From assembly GCA_022340185.1 (NCBI GenBank), contig JAJDOK010000087.1:1-55733 (forward strand): a stretch of 55,733 nucleotides of DNA, given 5' to 3'. The notes under the pieces were generated by a model. The model was not told where the DNA came from, did no database searches, and was given only the letters and a program-made list of their open reading frames with translations. Origin of the DNA: Salaquimonas sp. Its GTDB lineage: Bacteria; Pseudomonadota; Alphaproteobacteria; Rhizobiales; Rhizobiaceae. Both the position numbers and the translations under genes were made by a program. Within the stretch, counting starts at the first letter, position 1. Every line of letters begins with the position of its first letter. Below, one piece after another: positions 25,675-33,819 of this stretch.

Positions 25675-25855
25675 TTGTCGAAAGCACAAAACTGAAGACG
25701 TTAACAGGGACGTCATATTGTGCCTGACCCGATGAAGCCGGAACATTCGGCCATGCGCCGGCTTTTCGCAGAGTTTCAATGGGTTGAACCCAGTGGACGG
25801 GGTTATAGAGGGACACGACCAACCGCCTGATCGCAATGCCGGTCAGGCGGTTTTT
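25675..25855 (+). ncRNA. Candidate small RNA ending at an orphan terminator
   Basis: Inferred from the plus-strand terminator at 25821-25855, which has no upstream gene on that strand. A weak TTGCTT (25646-25651), 17-nt spacer and AAGATT (25669-25674) box could start it. The 5' end is a guess. The RNA matches no family I recognise. Confidence 0.3.
25821..25855 (+). terminator. Orphan intrinsic terminator
   Basis: AACCGCCTGA (25821-25830) and TCAGGCGGTT (25843-25852) form a 10-bp stem with a 12-nt loop, followed by a T-run (25851-25855). It points along the plus strand, about 100 nt before the rhomboid gene. Confidence 0.75.
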
Positions 25856-25950
25856 CTTGTTGGGCGATCCGTATTGGCCATTTCACGCGCTCCCGCAATA
25901 TGCCAGAACGGCATTTGATCCCGATTTGTCTTGTCTGGGAGAATGATGCG

Positions 25951-26712
25951 GTGACTGACGGCCCCTCGAGCGGCCCCATTGACGACGGTGATTTCGATCC
26001 CGAAAAAGCTGGTCTGCGGCCAAAGCCGGGCAGGAAGGAAACGGAACCGTTCTTCAACCTTCCCGGCCTGGTAACCGGCTTTGCCGTCTTTCTGGTTGCT
26101 GTCCATCTGGTGCGCGTATTCGTACTGACCGGCAGGCAGGATGCGTGGACCATCACGGCTTTCGCCTTCAACCCGATCCGCTACACCAGGATCGGGGATT
26201 ACATGGCAATACCGGACGCCGCCATCTGGAGTCCGATCACCTATTCCTTCCTGCACGGAAGCTGGATGCATCTCTTCGTCAACCTGCTCTGGCTTCTGGC
26301 GTTTGCCACCCCGGTGGTGCGCCGCCTCGGCACCTACAAGGCGGTGTTGATTGCGATCCTCTCCTCGCTTGCTGGTGCCGCCGCCCACTTTCTGGCGTTC
26401 ACCGGCCAATGGGTGCCGATGATCGGCGCCTCGGCAATCGTTTCGGGTTACATGGGCGCGGCGGTGCGTTTTGCCTTTACCGGCAGGGTAGGCCCCGCAC
26501 TCAATGTCGAAGGTCCGGCCCAGTCTCTGGGGGAGAGTTTCTCCAACCCGCCTTTCCTGGCTTTTCTGCTGGTCTGGCTGTTGGTCAATTTTGTTGCCGG
26601 TGTAGGCGCGATTTCGTTGCCTGGTCAGCACGGTGCGATCGCCTGGCAGGCCCATGTCGGCGGGTTTCTGGCCGGCCTCCTGTCCTTTTCCCTGCTCGAC
26701 CGGCATCGTTGA
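25951..26712 (+). CDS. Rhomboid family intramembrane serine protease
   Basis: An inner-membrane protease cutting transmembrane substrates. The protein has about six membrane spans after a hydrophilic N-terminus. The catalytic Ser is in GASAIVSG (Ser 161 when numbered from the GTG at 25951) and the His in QAHVGGFLAG (His 235). The oxyanion Asn region is HLFVNLLW. The start is uncertain. GTG 25951 has GGGAG upstream; ATG 25900 would add 17 residues but lacks a ribosome binding site. It is a common single-copy rhomboid of Rhizobiales and usually lies near the CBS gene, as here. Confidence 0.9.
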   Translation: MTDGPSSGPIDDGDFDPEKAGLRPKPGRKETEPFFNLPGLVTGFAVFLVAVHLVRVFVLTGRQDAWTITAFAFNPIRYTRIGDYMAIPDAAIWSPITYSFLHGSWMHLFVNLLWLLAFATPVVRRLGTYKAVLIAILSSLAGAAAHFLAFTGQWVPMIGASAIVSGYMGAAVRFAFTGRVGPALNVEGPAQSLGESFSNPPFLAFLLVWLLVNFVAGVGAISLPGQHGAIAWQAHVGGFLAGLLSFSLLDRHR

Positions 26713-26899
26713 AGTCGGCGCGACTTTCACAAGCCAACTTGTAAACTGCGGCGGTTCGTCGCATCATTGGCTGTCAATCCCGGGTGAGCGCCTTGCTGCC
26801 TGGTTGGGGCGCCTCCCGGTATCGCTAACAGCTCGCGCATGGGCGAGCTGGCCAGCCTGCGTTCGGATGAAGGCAGGCGGCTGAACGGAGGAGGCAGGA

Positions 26900-27331
26900 A
26901 TGACGGTAGCATCGATTCTTTCCGGAAAGGGCCGTGATGTGGTTACCGCAGGTACCAACACGCCCTTATCGACAATTGTCGGAACATTGGCCGCCAGAGG
27001 AATCGGCGCCATAGTCATCACCGAGGACAATGGCGGCGTGTGCGGCATCATTTCAGAGCGCGACGTGGTGCGCGAACTCGCCGAGAACGGCGTCGAAATG
27101 CTCGATCAGCCTGTATCGGTGTGCATGACCCGCAAGGTCCTTTCATGCGGCGAAAACGACACCATCAATCAGGTGATGACGATCATGACCGAGCATCGTT
27201 TCCGTCATCTGCCGGTGATCACCGGCGGCCGGCTCGCCGGGATCATCTCGATCGGCGATGTGGTGAAACGGCGCATGGAGCAGATCGAACGCGACGCCGA
27301 GGAACTGCGCAACTACATCGCCACTGCATAA
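26900..27331 (+). CDS. Two-CBS-domain protein
   Basis: A 143-residue protein consisting of a pair of CBS domains (Bateman module) and a C-terminal helix. Domain 1 has STIVGTLAARGIGAIVITE and GIISERDVVRELAE. Domain 2 has MTRKVLSCGENDTINQVMTIMTEHRFRHLPVI and GIISIGDVVKRRMEQ. Such modules bind adenosyl ligands; stand-alone ones have unknown partners. RBS GGAGGAGG precedes ATG 26900. The 187-nt gap after the rhomboid gene shows no feature beyond this start. Confidence 0.93.
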   Translation: MTVASILSGKGRDVVTAGTNTPLSTIVGTLAARGIGAIVITEDNGGVCGIISERDVVRELAENGVEMLDQPVSVCMTRKVLSCGENDTINQVMTIMTEHRFRHLPVITGGRLAGIISIGDVVKRRMEQIERDAEELRNYIATA

Positions 27332-27344
27332 CTGGACAAGTGTT

Positions 27345-27440
27345 CCGCCGCGAGCGGAAGCGCCAGCCCGTGAACGCACGTGGAGCCGGAGGCGACACGT
27401 AAACAGGAAGAAGCGCCAGGACGGAAGCCCCGGCGGAAAC
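27345..27440. repeat. Extragenic repeat element, diverged copy
   Basis: Lies between the convergent CBS and patatin genes and ends 3 nt before the patatin stop. It shares AAGCGCCAGCCCG-GAACG-ACG (27358-27380, 21 of 23 identical) and a GGACGGA-G-CCCGGCGGAAA segment (27419-27439) with the 116-bp repeat at 55502-55733. It also has TTCCGC/GCGGAA (27343-27359) and ACGTG/CACGT (27378-27400) stems. The middle part differs, so it is a diverged or mosaic copy. Confidence 0.6.
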
Positions 27441-27442
27441 AA

Positions 27443-28645
27443 TCACACCGATTCCAGTTCGCCCTGATCGACCAGTTCGCGAATGCGTGACCTGGCTTCC
27501 TCATAGCCGATGCGGATCGCCTCGTCTGCCTTGTGGAAATCGGCAAGGCCGAAATCATAGAGCTTCGGGCGAATGGTATAGTCGGGTGGATCGCCTGCCA
27601 GCCTGGCCCGCGCGATGCGGTCCTGGATGATGTTGAAGGCCTCCATCATCACGCCGGTCATGCCGAGCCGGGTCTGCGGCTGCACCTGCGGGCGCATCAG
27701 CGAGCGGATATGGCGTTTCTGCATCGCCGCCGCCTTGGCGCCATGATCGTTCGAATTGAGGAAGGCGAGCCAGGACGAGGCCCTCGATACCTCTTCGTTC
27801 ATCTTGATTTCCGGTTCCGGCTCGGGATCGGGTGCTGGCGTGGCATAGTGCGACGAGCGGATCACCGTGCCGCGCCCGAAGGTTTCGCTGTTGAGATCGA
27901 CCGCGATGACCAGGTCCGGCTCATATGCCCGACAGGCTGAAACCGGCACCGGATTGACCAGTGCTCCGTCGACCAGAAGCCTGCCATTGTGTTTGACCGG
28001 GGCGAATATGCCCGGCAACGCATAGGAAGCGCGGATCGCTTCGACCAGCGGTCCGTCATGCAGCCAGATCTCGTGGCCAGTGGCGATATCGGTGGCGATG
28101 GACACGAACGGACCCGGCAGGTCCTCGATCATGATGTCGCCGACATGGCTCGCCATGCGCGTCGCCAGACGCTGGCCCGAGATGAGGCCCGAACCGCGCA
28201 GCGCGAAATCCATATGGCGGAAAATCCCCGGCACGGTGAGCGAGCGGGCGAATTCCTCCAGCACGTCGAGCTTGCCGGCGAGATACATGCCGCCGACCAG
28301 CGCGCCGATGGAGGTGCCGGCGATCATGCGGATCGGCACCTTCGCCTCGTCGAAGGCGCGCAACAGGCCGATATGGGCCCAGCCCTTGGCCGCGCCACCG
28401 CCCAATGCCAGCGCAACGCCGCCTCGTTCACGCCGTCTGGCGAGCGGTGCCACCGGTGCTTGCGGAGGTTCGGATATGGCCGTACCGGTTTCGGTCCCGG
28501 CCGGCTCCTCGTCCATGGGGGCATCCCGCAGTTCGACATCCGCTTCGGCCGCGATGGCCTCGATGTCACTGTCGGGTTCGGCGGTGATCGCCTTTGTCTG
28601 GCGCGCGGAAAACATGGTCTTGTCCCAATGGGTTTTGCGAGTCAC
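27443..28645 (-). CDS. Patatin-like phospholipase
   Basis: A 400-residue patatin-domain lipid acyl hydrolase of the RssA/NTE-like type. The oxyanion loop LGGGAAKGWAHIG is at 81-93, the nucleophile is Ser112 in GTSIGA, and the catalytic Asp is in VDGALVNPVPVS near residue 236. The first 75 residues are acidic and low in complexity and may be a flexible tail. The C-terminal ~120 residues contain AFNIIQDRIARARLAGDPPDYTI, typical of the bacterial group. No signal peptide is seen. It is a single gene convergent with the CBS gene. Confidence 0.92.
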   Translation of the reverse strand: MTRKTHWDKTMFSARQTKAITAEPDSDIEAIAAEADVELRDAPMDEEPAGTETGTAISEPPQAPVAPLARRRERGGVALALGGGAAKGWAHIGLLRAFDEAKVPIRMIAGTSIGALVGGMYLAGKLDVLEEFARSLTVPGIFRHMDFALRGSGLISGQRLATRMASHVGDIMIEDLPGPFVSIATDIATGHEIWLHDGPLVEAIRASYALPGIFAPVKHNGRLLVDGALVNPVPVSACRAYEPDLVIAVDLNSETFGRGTVIRSSHYATPAPDPEPEPEIKMNEEVSRASSWLAFLNSNDHGAKAAAMQKRHIRSLMRPQVQPQTRLGMTGVMMEAFNIIQDRIARARLAGDPPDYTIRPKLYDFGLADFHKADEAIRIGYEEARSRIRELVDQGELESV

Positions 28646-28734
28646 CTGCCCGCATAGTCGAATAGTATAGATTGGAAGTCCTGATTAATGTGTGAATCAG
28701 GCGTCAGACTGGCAAGACCATGCGGCATGTTGGC

Positions 28735-29199
28735 CTATTTGGCTGATTTTCCGCTGCCGTAGACCGTCTCGGGATCAAACAGTGCCTCGCCGCCATCAGT
28801 AACCAGTCGGAGGCCGGCACCATCCTTGTCTATCCTGCGGTAAAAGCAGCTTCGACGTCCGGTGTGGCAGGCTGCGCCATGGCCCTGCGGGCGGACTTTG
28901 AGCCATATCGCGTCCTGGTCGCAATCGACGCGGATTTCGTCGACCATCTGGATTTCACCGGAAGTTCCGCCTTTCAGCCACAATTCGCCGCGCGTACGGC
29001 TCCAGTACCAGGCCTGGCCGGTTTCGAGCGTACGCTTCAGCGCTTCGGCGTTCATGTGCGCGACCATTAGCACTTCGCCGCTGTTGGTGTCGGTAACCAC
29101 AGCGGTGACCAGTCCATCGCCATTGAACCGGGGCGCCAGGACATTACCGGACTCGAGCTGCGACTTGTCTGAAAGCGAGGGAAATATTTTTTCGCTCAT
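28735..29199 (-). CDS. hisI: Phosphoribosyl-AMP cyclohydrolase
   Basis: The third step of histidine synthesis, opening the purine ring of PR-AMP. The 154-residue monofunctional enzyme has the conserved [36 protein letters not shown], the VDCDQDA metal site and [16 protein letters not shown] with the zinc cysteines. No HisE domain is fused, as usual in alphaproteobacteria. It lies 58 nt downstream of folE on the same strand, a pair conserved in Rhizobiales. Confidence 0.96.
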   Translation of the reverse strand: MSEKIFPSLSDKSQLESGNVLAPRFNGDGLVTAVVTDTNSGEVLMVAHMNAEALKRTLETGQAWYWSRTRGELWLKGGTSGEIQMVDEIRVDCDQDAIWLKVRPQGHGAACHTGRRSCFYRRIDKDGAGLRLVTDGGEALFDPETVYGSGKSAK

Positions 29200-29257
29200 G
29201 GCCTGTCCCGCCGGTTAGGCGCGTATCGTCGCGTCCGGCTGTGCCGGGCGGCGGAGT

Positions 29258-29896
29258 CTATTTGTCCTTGCCGAAGCGCAGCAGCGTCATGAAATTGACC
29301 TGCTCGGCCGGCTCGTTCCTGAACTGGCCCGTGAAGCAGGTTGTCGTCGTCGTCGAACCCTGCTTGCGGATACCGCGCATCGCCATGCACATGTGCTCGG
29401 CCTCGATCATCACGGCCACACCGCGCGGTGCCAGCACCTTGTCGATCGCCTGGGCGATCTGCGCTGTCATGTTTTCCTGCGTCTGCAGGCGCCGGGCGAA
29501 GATTTCCACCGTACGCGCGATCTTGGACAGGCCTAGCACGCGTCCATCGGGCAGATAGGCGATATGCGCCTTGCCGATGATCGGTACCATGTGGTGCTCG
29601 CAATGCGAATGGAAGGAAATGTCCTTGACCAGCACCATGTCGTCATAGCCGCCGACTTCCTCGAAGGTGCGCCCGAGCGCTTCCTGAGGGTTCTCGTCAT
29701 AGCCGGAAAACATTTCAAGATAGGCCTTGGCGACACGCGACGGGGTATCGACGAGCCCTTCGCGGTCGATGTCCTCGCCGATCCAGCGCAGCAGCGTGCG
29801 CACAGCGGCCTCCGCCTCTTCCTGGCTGGGGCGCTCCGCCTTGGGCAGGACCTTGCGGCGCGTGCCTTCCTTGAAGGTCTTTATGATGGCGTCCAT
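29258..29896 (-). CDS. folE: GTP cyclohydrolase I
   Basis: Converts GTP to 7,8-dihydroneopterin triphosphate at the start of folate synthesis. The 212-residue protein contains [29 protein letters not shown] (zinc and active-site His), [20 protein letters not shown] and [12 protein letters not shown] (second zinc Cys), then the C-terminal [12 protein letters not shown] 29896 ([11 protein letters not shown]) has AGGAG upstream; ATG 29911 with GGGAGG is an equally good alternative, adding five residues. It is probably in one transcript with hisI. Confidence 0.96.
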   Translation of the reverse strand: MDAIIKTFKEGTRRKVLPKAERPSQEEAEAAVRTLLRWIGEDIDREGLVDTPSRVAKAYLEMFSGYDENPQEALGRTFEEVGGYDDMVLVKDISFHSHCEHHMVPIIGKAHIAYLPDGRVLGLSKIARTVEIFARRLQTQENMTAQIAQAIDKVLAPRGVAVMIEAEHMCMAMRGIRKQGSTTTTTCFTGQFRNEPAEQVNFMTLLRFGKDK

Positions 29897-30153
29897 TTCG
29901 ATCTCCTGCATGACCCTCCCGCCGGTCTGGAGCATAAGCGTATGCCGGTTCGATCCGGCTGGCTTCTTATATAGCCCGCTGCGCCTACTTCGCAATTGCC
30001 CGTTGCCGCCGGGCCTGAATGGAACCTCTTTCTGCCGTTCAGCAACGGTTCAGCCACGTTCTGCCAGATTGCCTCCATTGAAACACACCGGCCGGTACGA
30101 AACCTGCCGAAGATACCCCGGCGCCCAAGGGCCCCGACAAAAGGAGAACGAAG

Positions 30154-30468
30154 ATGAACATCAAGACCCTTCGCAGCACTGCTGTTGCAGGCTTCGCAGC
30201 CATCGCTATTACCGCGGCCGGCGCCATTGCCGCTCCCAGCGAAGCAAAGGCCAATGACGCCGTCATCGCAGGAATCGTCAGCGGGTTGATCATCGGCGGT
30301 ATCGCCGCCAACGCCTATGCCTACGGTGCGCCGGTCTATGCCGCTCCGGTCTACGTTGCGCCGGCCTATCCGGCCCCCCGCTACTACTATGGCCGCCGCT
30401 ACGACCGGCGTTATTACGATCGCTACGGTCGTAATGGTCGTCACCACCGTCCGGGCTACGGTTACTGA
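30154..30468 (+). CDS. Small secreted Gly/Tyr/Arg-rich protein
   Basis: A 104-residue protein of unknown function. A signal peptide (STAVAGFAAIAITAAGAIAAP) is followed by a hydrophobic Gly/Ala stretch (AGIVSGLIIGGIAANAYAYG) and a repetitive APVYAAPVYVAPAYPAPRYY segment. The basic Tyr/Arg/His tail is RRYDRRYYDRYGRNGRHHR. Such proteins are common in Rhizobiales and are probably exported or bound to the envelope. RBS AAGGAG is optimal and a strong terminator follows at 30491-30526, so it is monocistronic. Confidence 0.85.
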   Translation: MNIKTLRSTAVAGFAAIAITAAGAIAAPSEAKANDAVIAGIVSGLIIGGIAANAYAYGAPVYAAPVYVAPAYPAPRYYYGRRYDRRYYDRYGRNGRHHRPGYGY

Positions 30469-30490
30469 CCCTTCGACCGTTCCCGGCCTG

Positions 30491-30526
30491 AAAGCCCCGG
30501 TTCCCCCGGCCGGGGCTTTCGTTTTT
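30491..30526 (+). terminator. Terminator of the 30154 gene
   Basis: AAAGCCCCGG (30491-30500) and CCGGGGCTTT (30510-30519) form a 10-bp stem with a 9-nt loop; a TTTTT run follows at 30522-30526. Confidence 0.9.
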
Positions 30527-30604
30527 CAAGCGTTGCACGCGCCTCGACGCGGTCAGGGTGAGGACCTATATTGAGGGAAAGTTCCGCTACCTGGATCACC
30601 CAAA

Positions 30605-31180
30605 ATGCTCGACGACGTCTACAACGCCAAAATCCTCGATTATGCCGGCAATATCGAACGCATCGGCCGGCTGGACAATCCCGGCGCCACGGCGAAGGCG
30701 CATTCCAAATTGTGCGGCTCCACGGTGGTCGTCGATCTGAAGATGGAAGACGGTCCCGGGGGCAGGCCCGGGGACAGGATTGTCACCGACTTCGCCCATG
30801 AGGTGAAGGCCTGCGCGCTCGGCCAGGCCTCGTCCTCGATCATGGCGCGCAATGTGATTGGTTCGACGGCCGAGGAATTGAAGGCATTGCGCAAGACCAT
30901 GGTCGCCATGTTGAAGGAAGGTGGCCCGCCGCCCAAAGGCAAGTTCGCCGAGTTCGCCTATCTGGAACCCGTGCGCGACTACAAGGCACGCCATGCCTCG
31001 ACGCTGCTGACATTCGATGCGGTGGTTGACTGCATCGAACAGATCGAGGCCAAGGGGTCCGGAGAACGTGCCGACGCTATCCGCGGCCAACAGAAGCAGC
31101 GACAGGACAAGCAGGAAAAGGTCAAGGCCGCCGCCGTCGATGCGCTGGGTGCGGCCGGAATCAGGTTCAAGGCATTGTGA
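30605..31180 (+). CDS. NifU/IscU-like iron-sulfur scaffold protein
   Basis: A 191-residue protein with an N-terminal IscU/NifU-N fold. The three expected cysteines are C37 (KLCGS), C70 (VKACALGQASSS) and C143 (VVDCIEQIEA). The C-terminal 45 residues (GQQKQRQDKQEKVKAAAVDA) form a charged helix not found in IscU itself. It is a likely scaffold or carrier for Fe-S assembly in the cytoplasm. The gene lies in the conserved rhizobial block folE - scaffold - yidD - thrS; here an MNT/HEPN pair has come between it and yidD. Confidence 0.9.
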   Translation: MLDDVYNAKILDYAGNIERIGRLDNPGATAKAHSKLCGSTVVVDLKMEDGPGGRPGDRIVTDFAHEVKACALGQASSSIMARNVIGSTAEELKALRKTMVAMLKEGGPPPKGKFAEFAYLEPVRDYKARHASTLLTFDAVVDCIEQIEAKGSGERADAIRGQQKQRQDKQEKVKAAAVDALGAAGIRFKAL

Positions 31181-31190
31181 GGGAAAGATC

Positions 31191-31481
31191 ATGCGACCTT
31201 CCGAGGCCCTGGCGCTCAACCGCGACAAGATACTTGAAGTCCTGAGTCGCTATCCGGTCAGGAAACCGAAGATATTCGGTTCGGTCGCGCGCGGCGAAGA
31301 TACTGAAGACAATGACCTCGACCTGTTGGTTGACAAGGAAGGGGGGATTTCCCTGTTCAAGCTTTCCCGACTTGAAAGAGAGCTTGAAGCGCTAACTGGC
31401 GTCAGGACCGAAGTACATACACCCGGAGAATTCGGCGAACGATCAAGAAAACGTATCGCTGCTGATTTGAAAGCGATTTAA
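31191..31481 (+). CDS. MNT-domain nucleotidyltransferase, antitoxin-like
   Basis: A 96-residue minimal nucleotidyltransferase of the DNA polymerase beta superfamily. The active-site signature GSVARGEDTEDNDLDLLV near residues 31-48 retains the GS motif and the catalytic D-x-D. In MNT/HEPN pairs this protein neutralises the HEPN toxin, by AMPylating it in studied cases. RBS GGGAAAG precedes ATG 31191. Its TAA overlaps the ATG of the HEPN frame (TAATG), the classical coupled arrangement. Confidence 0.88.
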   Translation: MRPSEALALNRDKILEVLSRYPVRKPKIFGSVARGEDTEDNDLDLLVDKEGGISLFKLSRLERELEALTGVRTEVHTPGEFGERSRKRIAADLKAI

Positions 31482-31843
31482 TGGCCAAGGTCGTCCGCTC
31501 GACACAAGAGTTGCTTGACGACATGATTGCCTGGAGTTAGCGCGCTGAGCGGTTCGTTGGGCGACGCACGATGTCTGAATTCCTGACAGAAGAAATCGTG
31601 CAGGTTGCTGTTTGCAAATGCATCGAAGCAGTGGGCGAGGCTGCTGGCCGATTGCTCACCAATGTTCCGGATTTCTGTGCACTTCATCTGGAACTCGAAC
31701 TGCAGGATGCCTATCGTACACGCAATCGATTGGCGCATGGCTATGATTCGATAGACTGGTCAGATGTTTGGATTGTCGCAAGTGAGGATCTGCCCCGCGT
31801 TCTCATGGCGGTGAGGTTGGCAAGAAATGACCTCGCACGCTAG
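31481..31843 (+). pseudogene. HEPN (DUF86-like) toxin broken by an in-frame amber codon
   Basis: The frame from ATG 31481 reads MAKVVRSTQELLDDMIAWS, then TAG at 31538-31540, then continues in frame as RAERFVG...SEFLTEEIVQVAVCKCIEAVGEAAG. The RNase-type HEPN motif is intact (RNRLAHGYDSIDW). It would be a 120-residue protein of normal HEPN length but for the amber codon at position 20. A shorter product could restart at ATG 31571 (90 residues), losing helix 1. It overlaps the start of yidD by 17 nt. Confidence 0.75.
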
Positions 31844-32111
31844 TTCATCCCGCAACTATGCCGGCCCATGGCCTAGGACGCCCGGTCGCCTGCTCGGCAT
31901 CGGCCTGGTCCGCCTTTACCAGCTCACGCTTTCCGGTTTTGTCGGCAATTCCTGCCGCCACCAGCCGACCTGTTCGGAATACGCCTATGAGGCGATTGCT
32001 CGTCACGGACTGATCCCGGGAAGCTGGCTCGCCTTTTGGCGTGTATCGCGCTGCAATCCCTGGGGCACCAGCGGCTACGATCCGGTTCCCGAAAAGATGC
32101 GGTGGTGGTAA
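31827..32111 (+). CDS. yidD: Membrane protein insertion efficiency factor YidD
   Basis: A 94-residue protein of the YidD family, which assists YidC-dependent insertion at the inner membrane. The full signature is present: GLVRLYQLTLSGFVGNSCRH (three conserved blocks), QPTCSEYAYEAIARHG and FWRVSRCNPWG, then GYDPVP. The amphipathic N-terminal helix is as expected. It is unlinked here to rpmH-rnpA-yidC, as usual in Rhizobiales. Confidence 0.95.
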   Translation: MTSHASSSRNYAGPWPRTPGRLLGIGLVRLYQLTLSGFVGNSCRHQPTCSEYAYEAIARHGLIPGSWLAFWRVSRCNPWGTSGYDPVPEKMRWW

Positions 32112-32142
32112 AGGCGCTTTTGTTTCCACTCCGGAGTATTGG

Positions 32143-33156
32143 ATGAGAACCCTGCCTCCCGCCATCGTCGAAGTCACCCGCGGCCCGCTGGTCGAAAGCC
32201 GCCACGAGGTCGATATCGTCGTTGCCAATTCCGAGGGGACCTTGCTGTCCGTGTACGGCGGGGCCGACCGGCCGGTCTTTCCGCGCTCGTCGATCAAGGC
32301 GCTGCAGGCGCTGGCGCTGGTCGAATCCGGCGCGGCGGAGCGCTTCGGTTTCGAGGCGAAGCACATCGCGCTCGCCTGTTCCTCGCATGACGCCGAACCG
32401 TTTCACATCGCCGCTGCCGGGGAAATGCTGTCACGCGCCGGCGTTCCGGTGACATGTCTGGAATGCGGCGCGCAACTGCCCCATGGCAAGGAAGACGAAT
32501 ACCGTTTGGTGCGCGAAGGCAGGGCGCCGCAGCCAATCCACAACACATGCTCTGGCAAGCATTCGGGATTTCTGGCCTTCGCCGCTCACGAAGGCATGGA
32601 AACGCATGGCTATGTCCAGTTCGCCCATCCCGTACAGCGTGCTATTGCCGGCATTCTCGAAGAGGTGACCGGTGCACCACACCGTGAAGACAATCACGCC
32701 ATCGACGGCTGCACGATCCCGACCTATGCGATCCCGCTTTCGGCGCTGGCACGCGGTTTCGCCATCCTTTCTGCGAGCAGGGCCGGACCGGTCCGGGCCA
32801 GGGCGATGCGCACCATTCTCGACGCCTGCCTCGATCACCCCGAGATGGTGGCGGGCAGCACAAGGGCGGCGACCGCGGTCATGCGCGCGCTTGGTCGGCA
32901 GGCCATGATCAAGACCGGTGCCGAAGGCATGTTTGTCGCCGCTCTGCCCGAAAAGGGGATCGGAGTGGCGTTAAAAGTCGCCGACGGCAACGAACGGGCT
33001 TCCGAGGTCGCCATGGCGGCCATGCTTGAATCTCTGCTGGAACTTTCACCCGACGAATGCAAGGCATTGGATGATATGAAGAATCCGCCCGTGCTCAACC
33101 GCAGTGGCCAGCGTGTGGGTGAAATTCGGCCTGCTGCGGGCCATGCATGGGGCTGA
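32143..33156 (+). CDS. L-asparaginase, Rhizobium etli type (class 3)
   Basis: Hydrolyses L-asparagine to aspartate and ammonia. It belongs to the serine-lyase-like class of the R. etli inducible enzyme ReAV, not to the E. coli type. Numbering from ATG 32143 gives S49 and K52 (RSSIK), C136 and K139 (NTCSGKH) and C190 (IDGCTIP). These match, shifted by one, the Ser48-Lys51 dyad and the zinc-site Cys135, Lys138 and Cys189 reported for ReAV. SSHDAEPFH is also conserved. The length of 337 fits. The start at 32143 has GGAG 9-10 nt upstream; an open frame from 32041 overlaps yidD and is less likely. Confidence 0.9.
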   Translation: MRTLPPAIVEVTRGPLVESRHEVDIVVANSEGTLLSVYGGADRPVFPRSSIKALQALALVESGAAERFGFEAKHIALACSSHDAEPFHIAAAGEMLSRAGVPVTCLECGAQLPHGKEDEYRLVREGRAPQPIHNTCSGKHSGFLAFAAHEGMETHGYVQFAHPVQRAIAGILEEVTGAPHREDNHAIDGCTIPTYAIPLSALARGFAILSASRAGPVRARAMRTILDACLDHPEMVAGSTRAATAVMRALGRQAMIKTGAEGMFVAALPEKGIGVALKVADGNERASEVAMAAMLESLLELSPDECKALDDMKNPPVLNRSGQRVGEIRPAAGHAWG

Positions 33157-33160
33157 CAAT

Positions 33161-33763
33161 TTACAGCACCGCCTCGATCCCGAGCGAAGCAATCAGCCTG
33201 TAATAGGCGTAAACGATCACGATCAGGAAGACGATGACGACGATCTCGAATTTCAGGCCATGCTGGTGAAACAGGCTGCGTTCGCTGTGTTTGGCCACAT
33301 CCATCAGTTCATCGCCGAAGCGGATCGACAGGAAGGTTCCAATCCCTGACAGCCCCACAATGCCCCAATAGGGCCAGGGATGGATCAGGATCTGGTGCAG
33401 GACGGACGTCAGTAGCGTCTTTGAATAATAGAAGGGGAACCAGGCGAGCGAGACGATATTGAGCGTGATGGCGATCACCCACACCGCGATCTCGGAAGTC
33501 ACCATGCGGATTCCGAACAGGACGCGCAGCGGAAAGTCGAGCAGGAAGCCGGCATCGGCCACCGGCGTGCACAACACGAAGAAACTCCAGGTCAGCGCCG
33601 AGGCGACACCGCCTGTCAGGAAATCGTAGGTATAGCTGAGATAGCCGAAATAGCACGCCAGCAACGCCACAAGCAGCGTGAACTTGACCATCACCTGGCG
33701 TTTGGGATGAACGGTATTCTCGCTCAACGGTTCATGCTCCCGATTCGGCCAGTCATTATACAT
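33161..33763 (-). CDS. Multi-pass membrane protein of unknown function
   Basis: A 200-residue protein I cannot assign. It has about five to six hydrophobic segments: FTLLVALLACYFGYLSYTY, ALTWSFFVLCTPVADAGFLL, VTSEIAVWVIAITLNIVSLA, YWGIVGLSGIGTFLSIRFG and FEIVVIVFLIVIVYAYYRL. Between spans 4 and 5 is a charged loop with HSERSLFHQHG. The first 25 residues are hydrophilic. It converges with the asparaginase gene (4-nt gap) and is divergent from the LysE gene. It is probably a stand-alone inner-membrane protein. Confidence 0.8.
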   Translation of the reverse strand: MYNDWPNREHEPLSENTVHPKRQVMVKFTLLVALLACYFGYLSYTYDFLTGGVASALTWSFFVLCTPVADAGFLLDFPLRVLFGIRMVTSEIAVWVIAITLNIVSLAWFPFYYSKTLLTSVLHQILIHPWPYWGIVGLSGIGTFLSIRFGDELMDVAKHSERSLFHQHGLKFEIVVIVFLIVIVYAYYRLIASLGIEAVL

Positions 33764-33819
33764 GACCGATCAAAACTGCTGGTTTGACGGATTTGCGATT
33801 GTCCGGCAGGTGAAGGCGG

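Larger units (their letters stand above)
25340..25950. other. Long divergent intergenic region
   Basis: No convincing protein gene lies between the minus-strand PAS gene and the rhomboid gene. A 32-codon ATG frame at 25732-25830 has no ribosome binding site. The segment contains an AT-rich patch (25620-25720) and a strong plus-strand terminator at 25821-25855, which neither flanking gene can use. Confidence 0.6.

Noticed and set aside
25732-25830. A 32-codon ATG frame ending in the orphan terminator
   Set aside because: No ribosome binding site, Arg-rich composition and a stop inside the terminator stem. A noncoding transcript is more likely.
31538-31540. Amber codon in the HEPN gene as pyrrolysine
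   Set aside because: The MttB-family gene in the window made me consider it, but that gene has no amber codon. Pyrrolysine systems are not expected in Rhizobiales, and no pyl genes are seen. A nonsense mutation is simpler.
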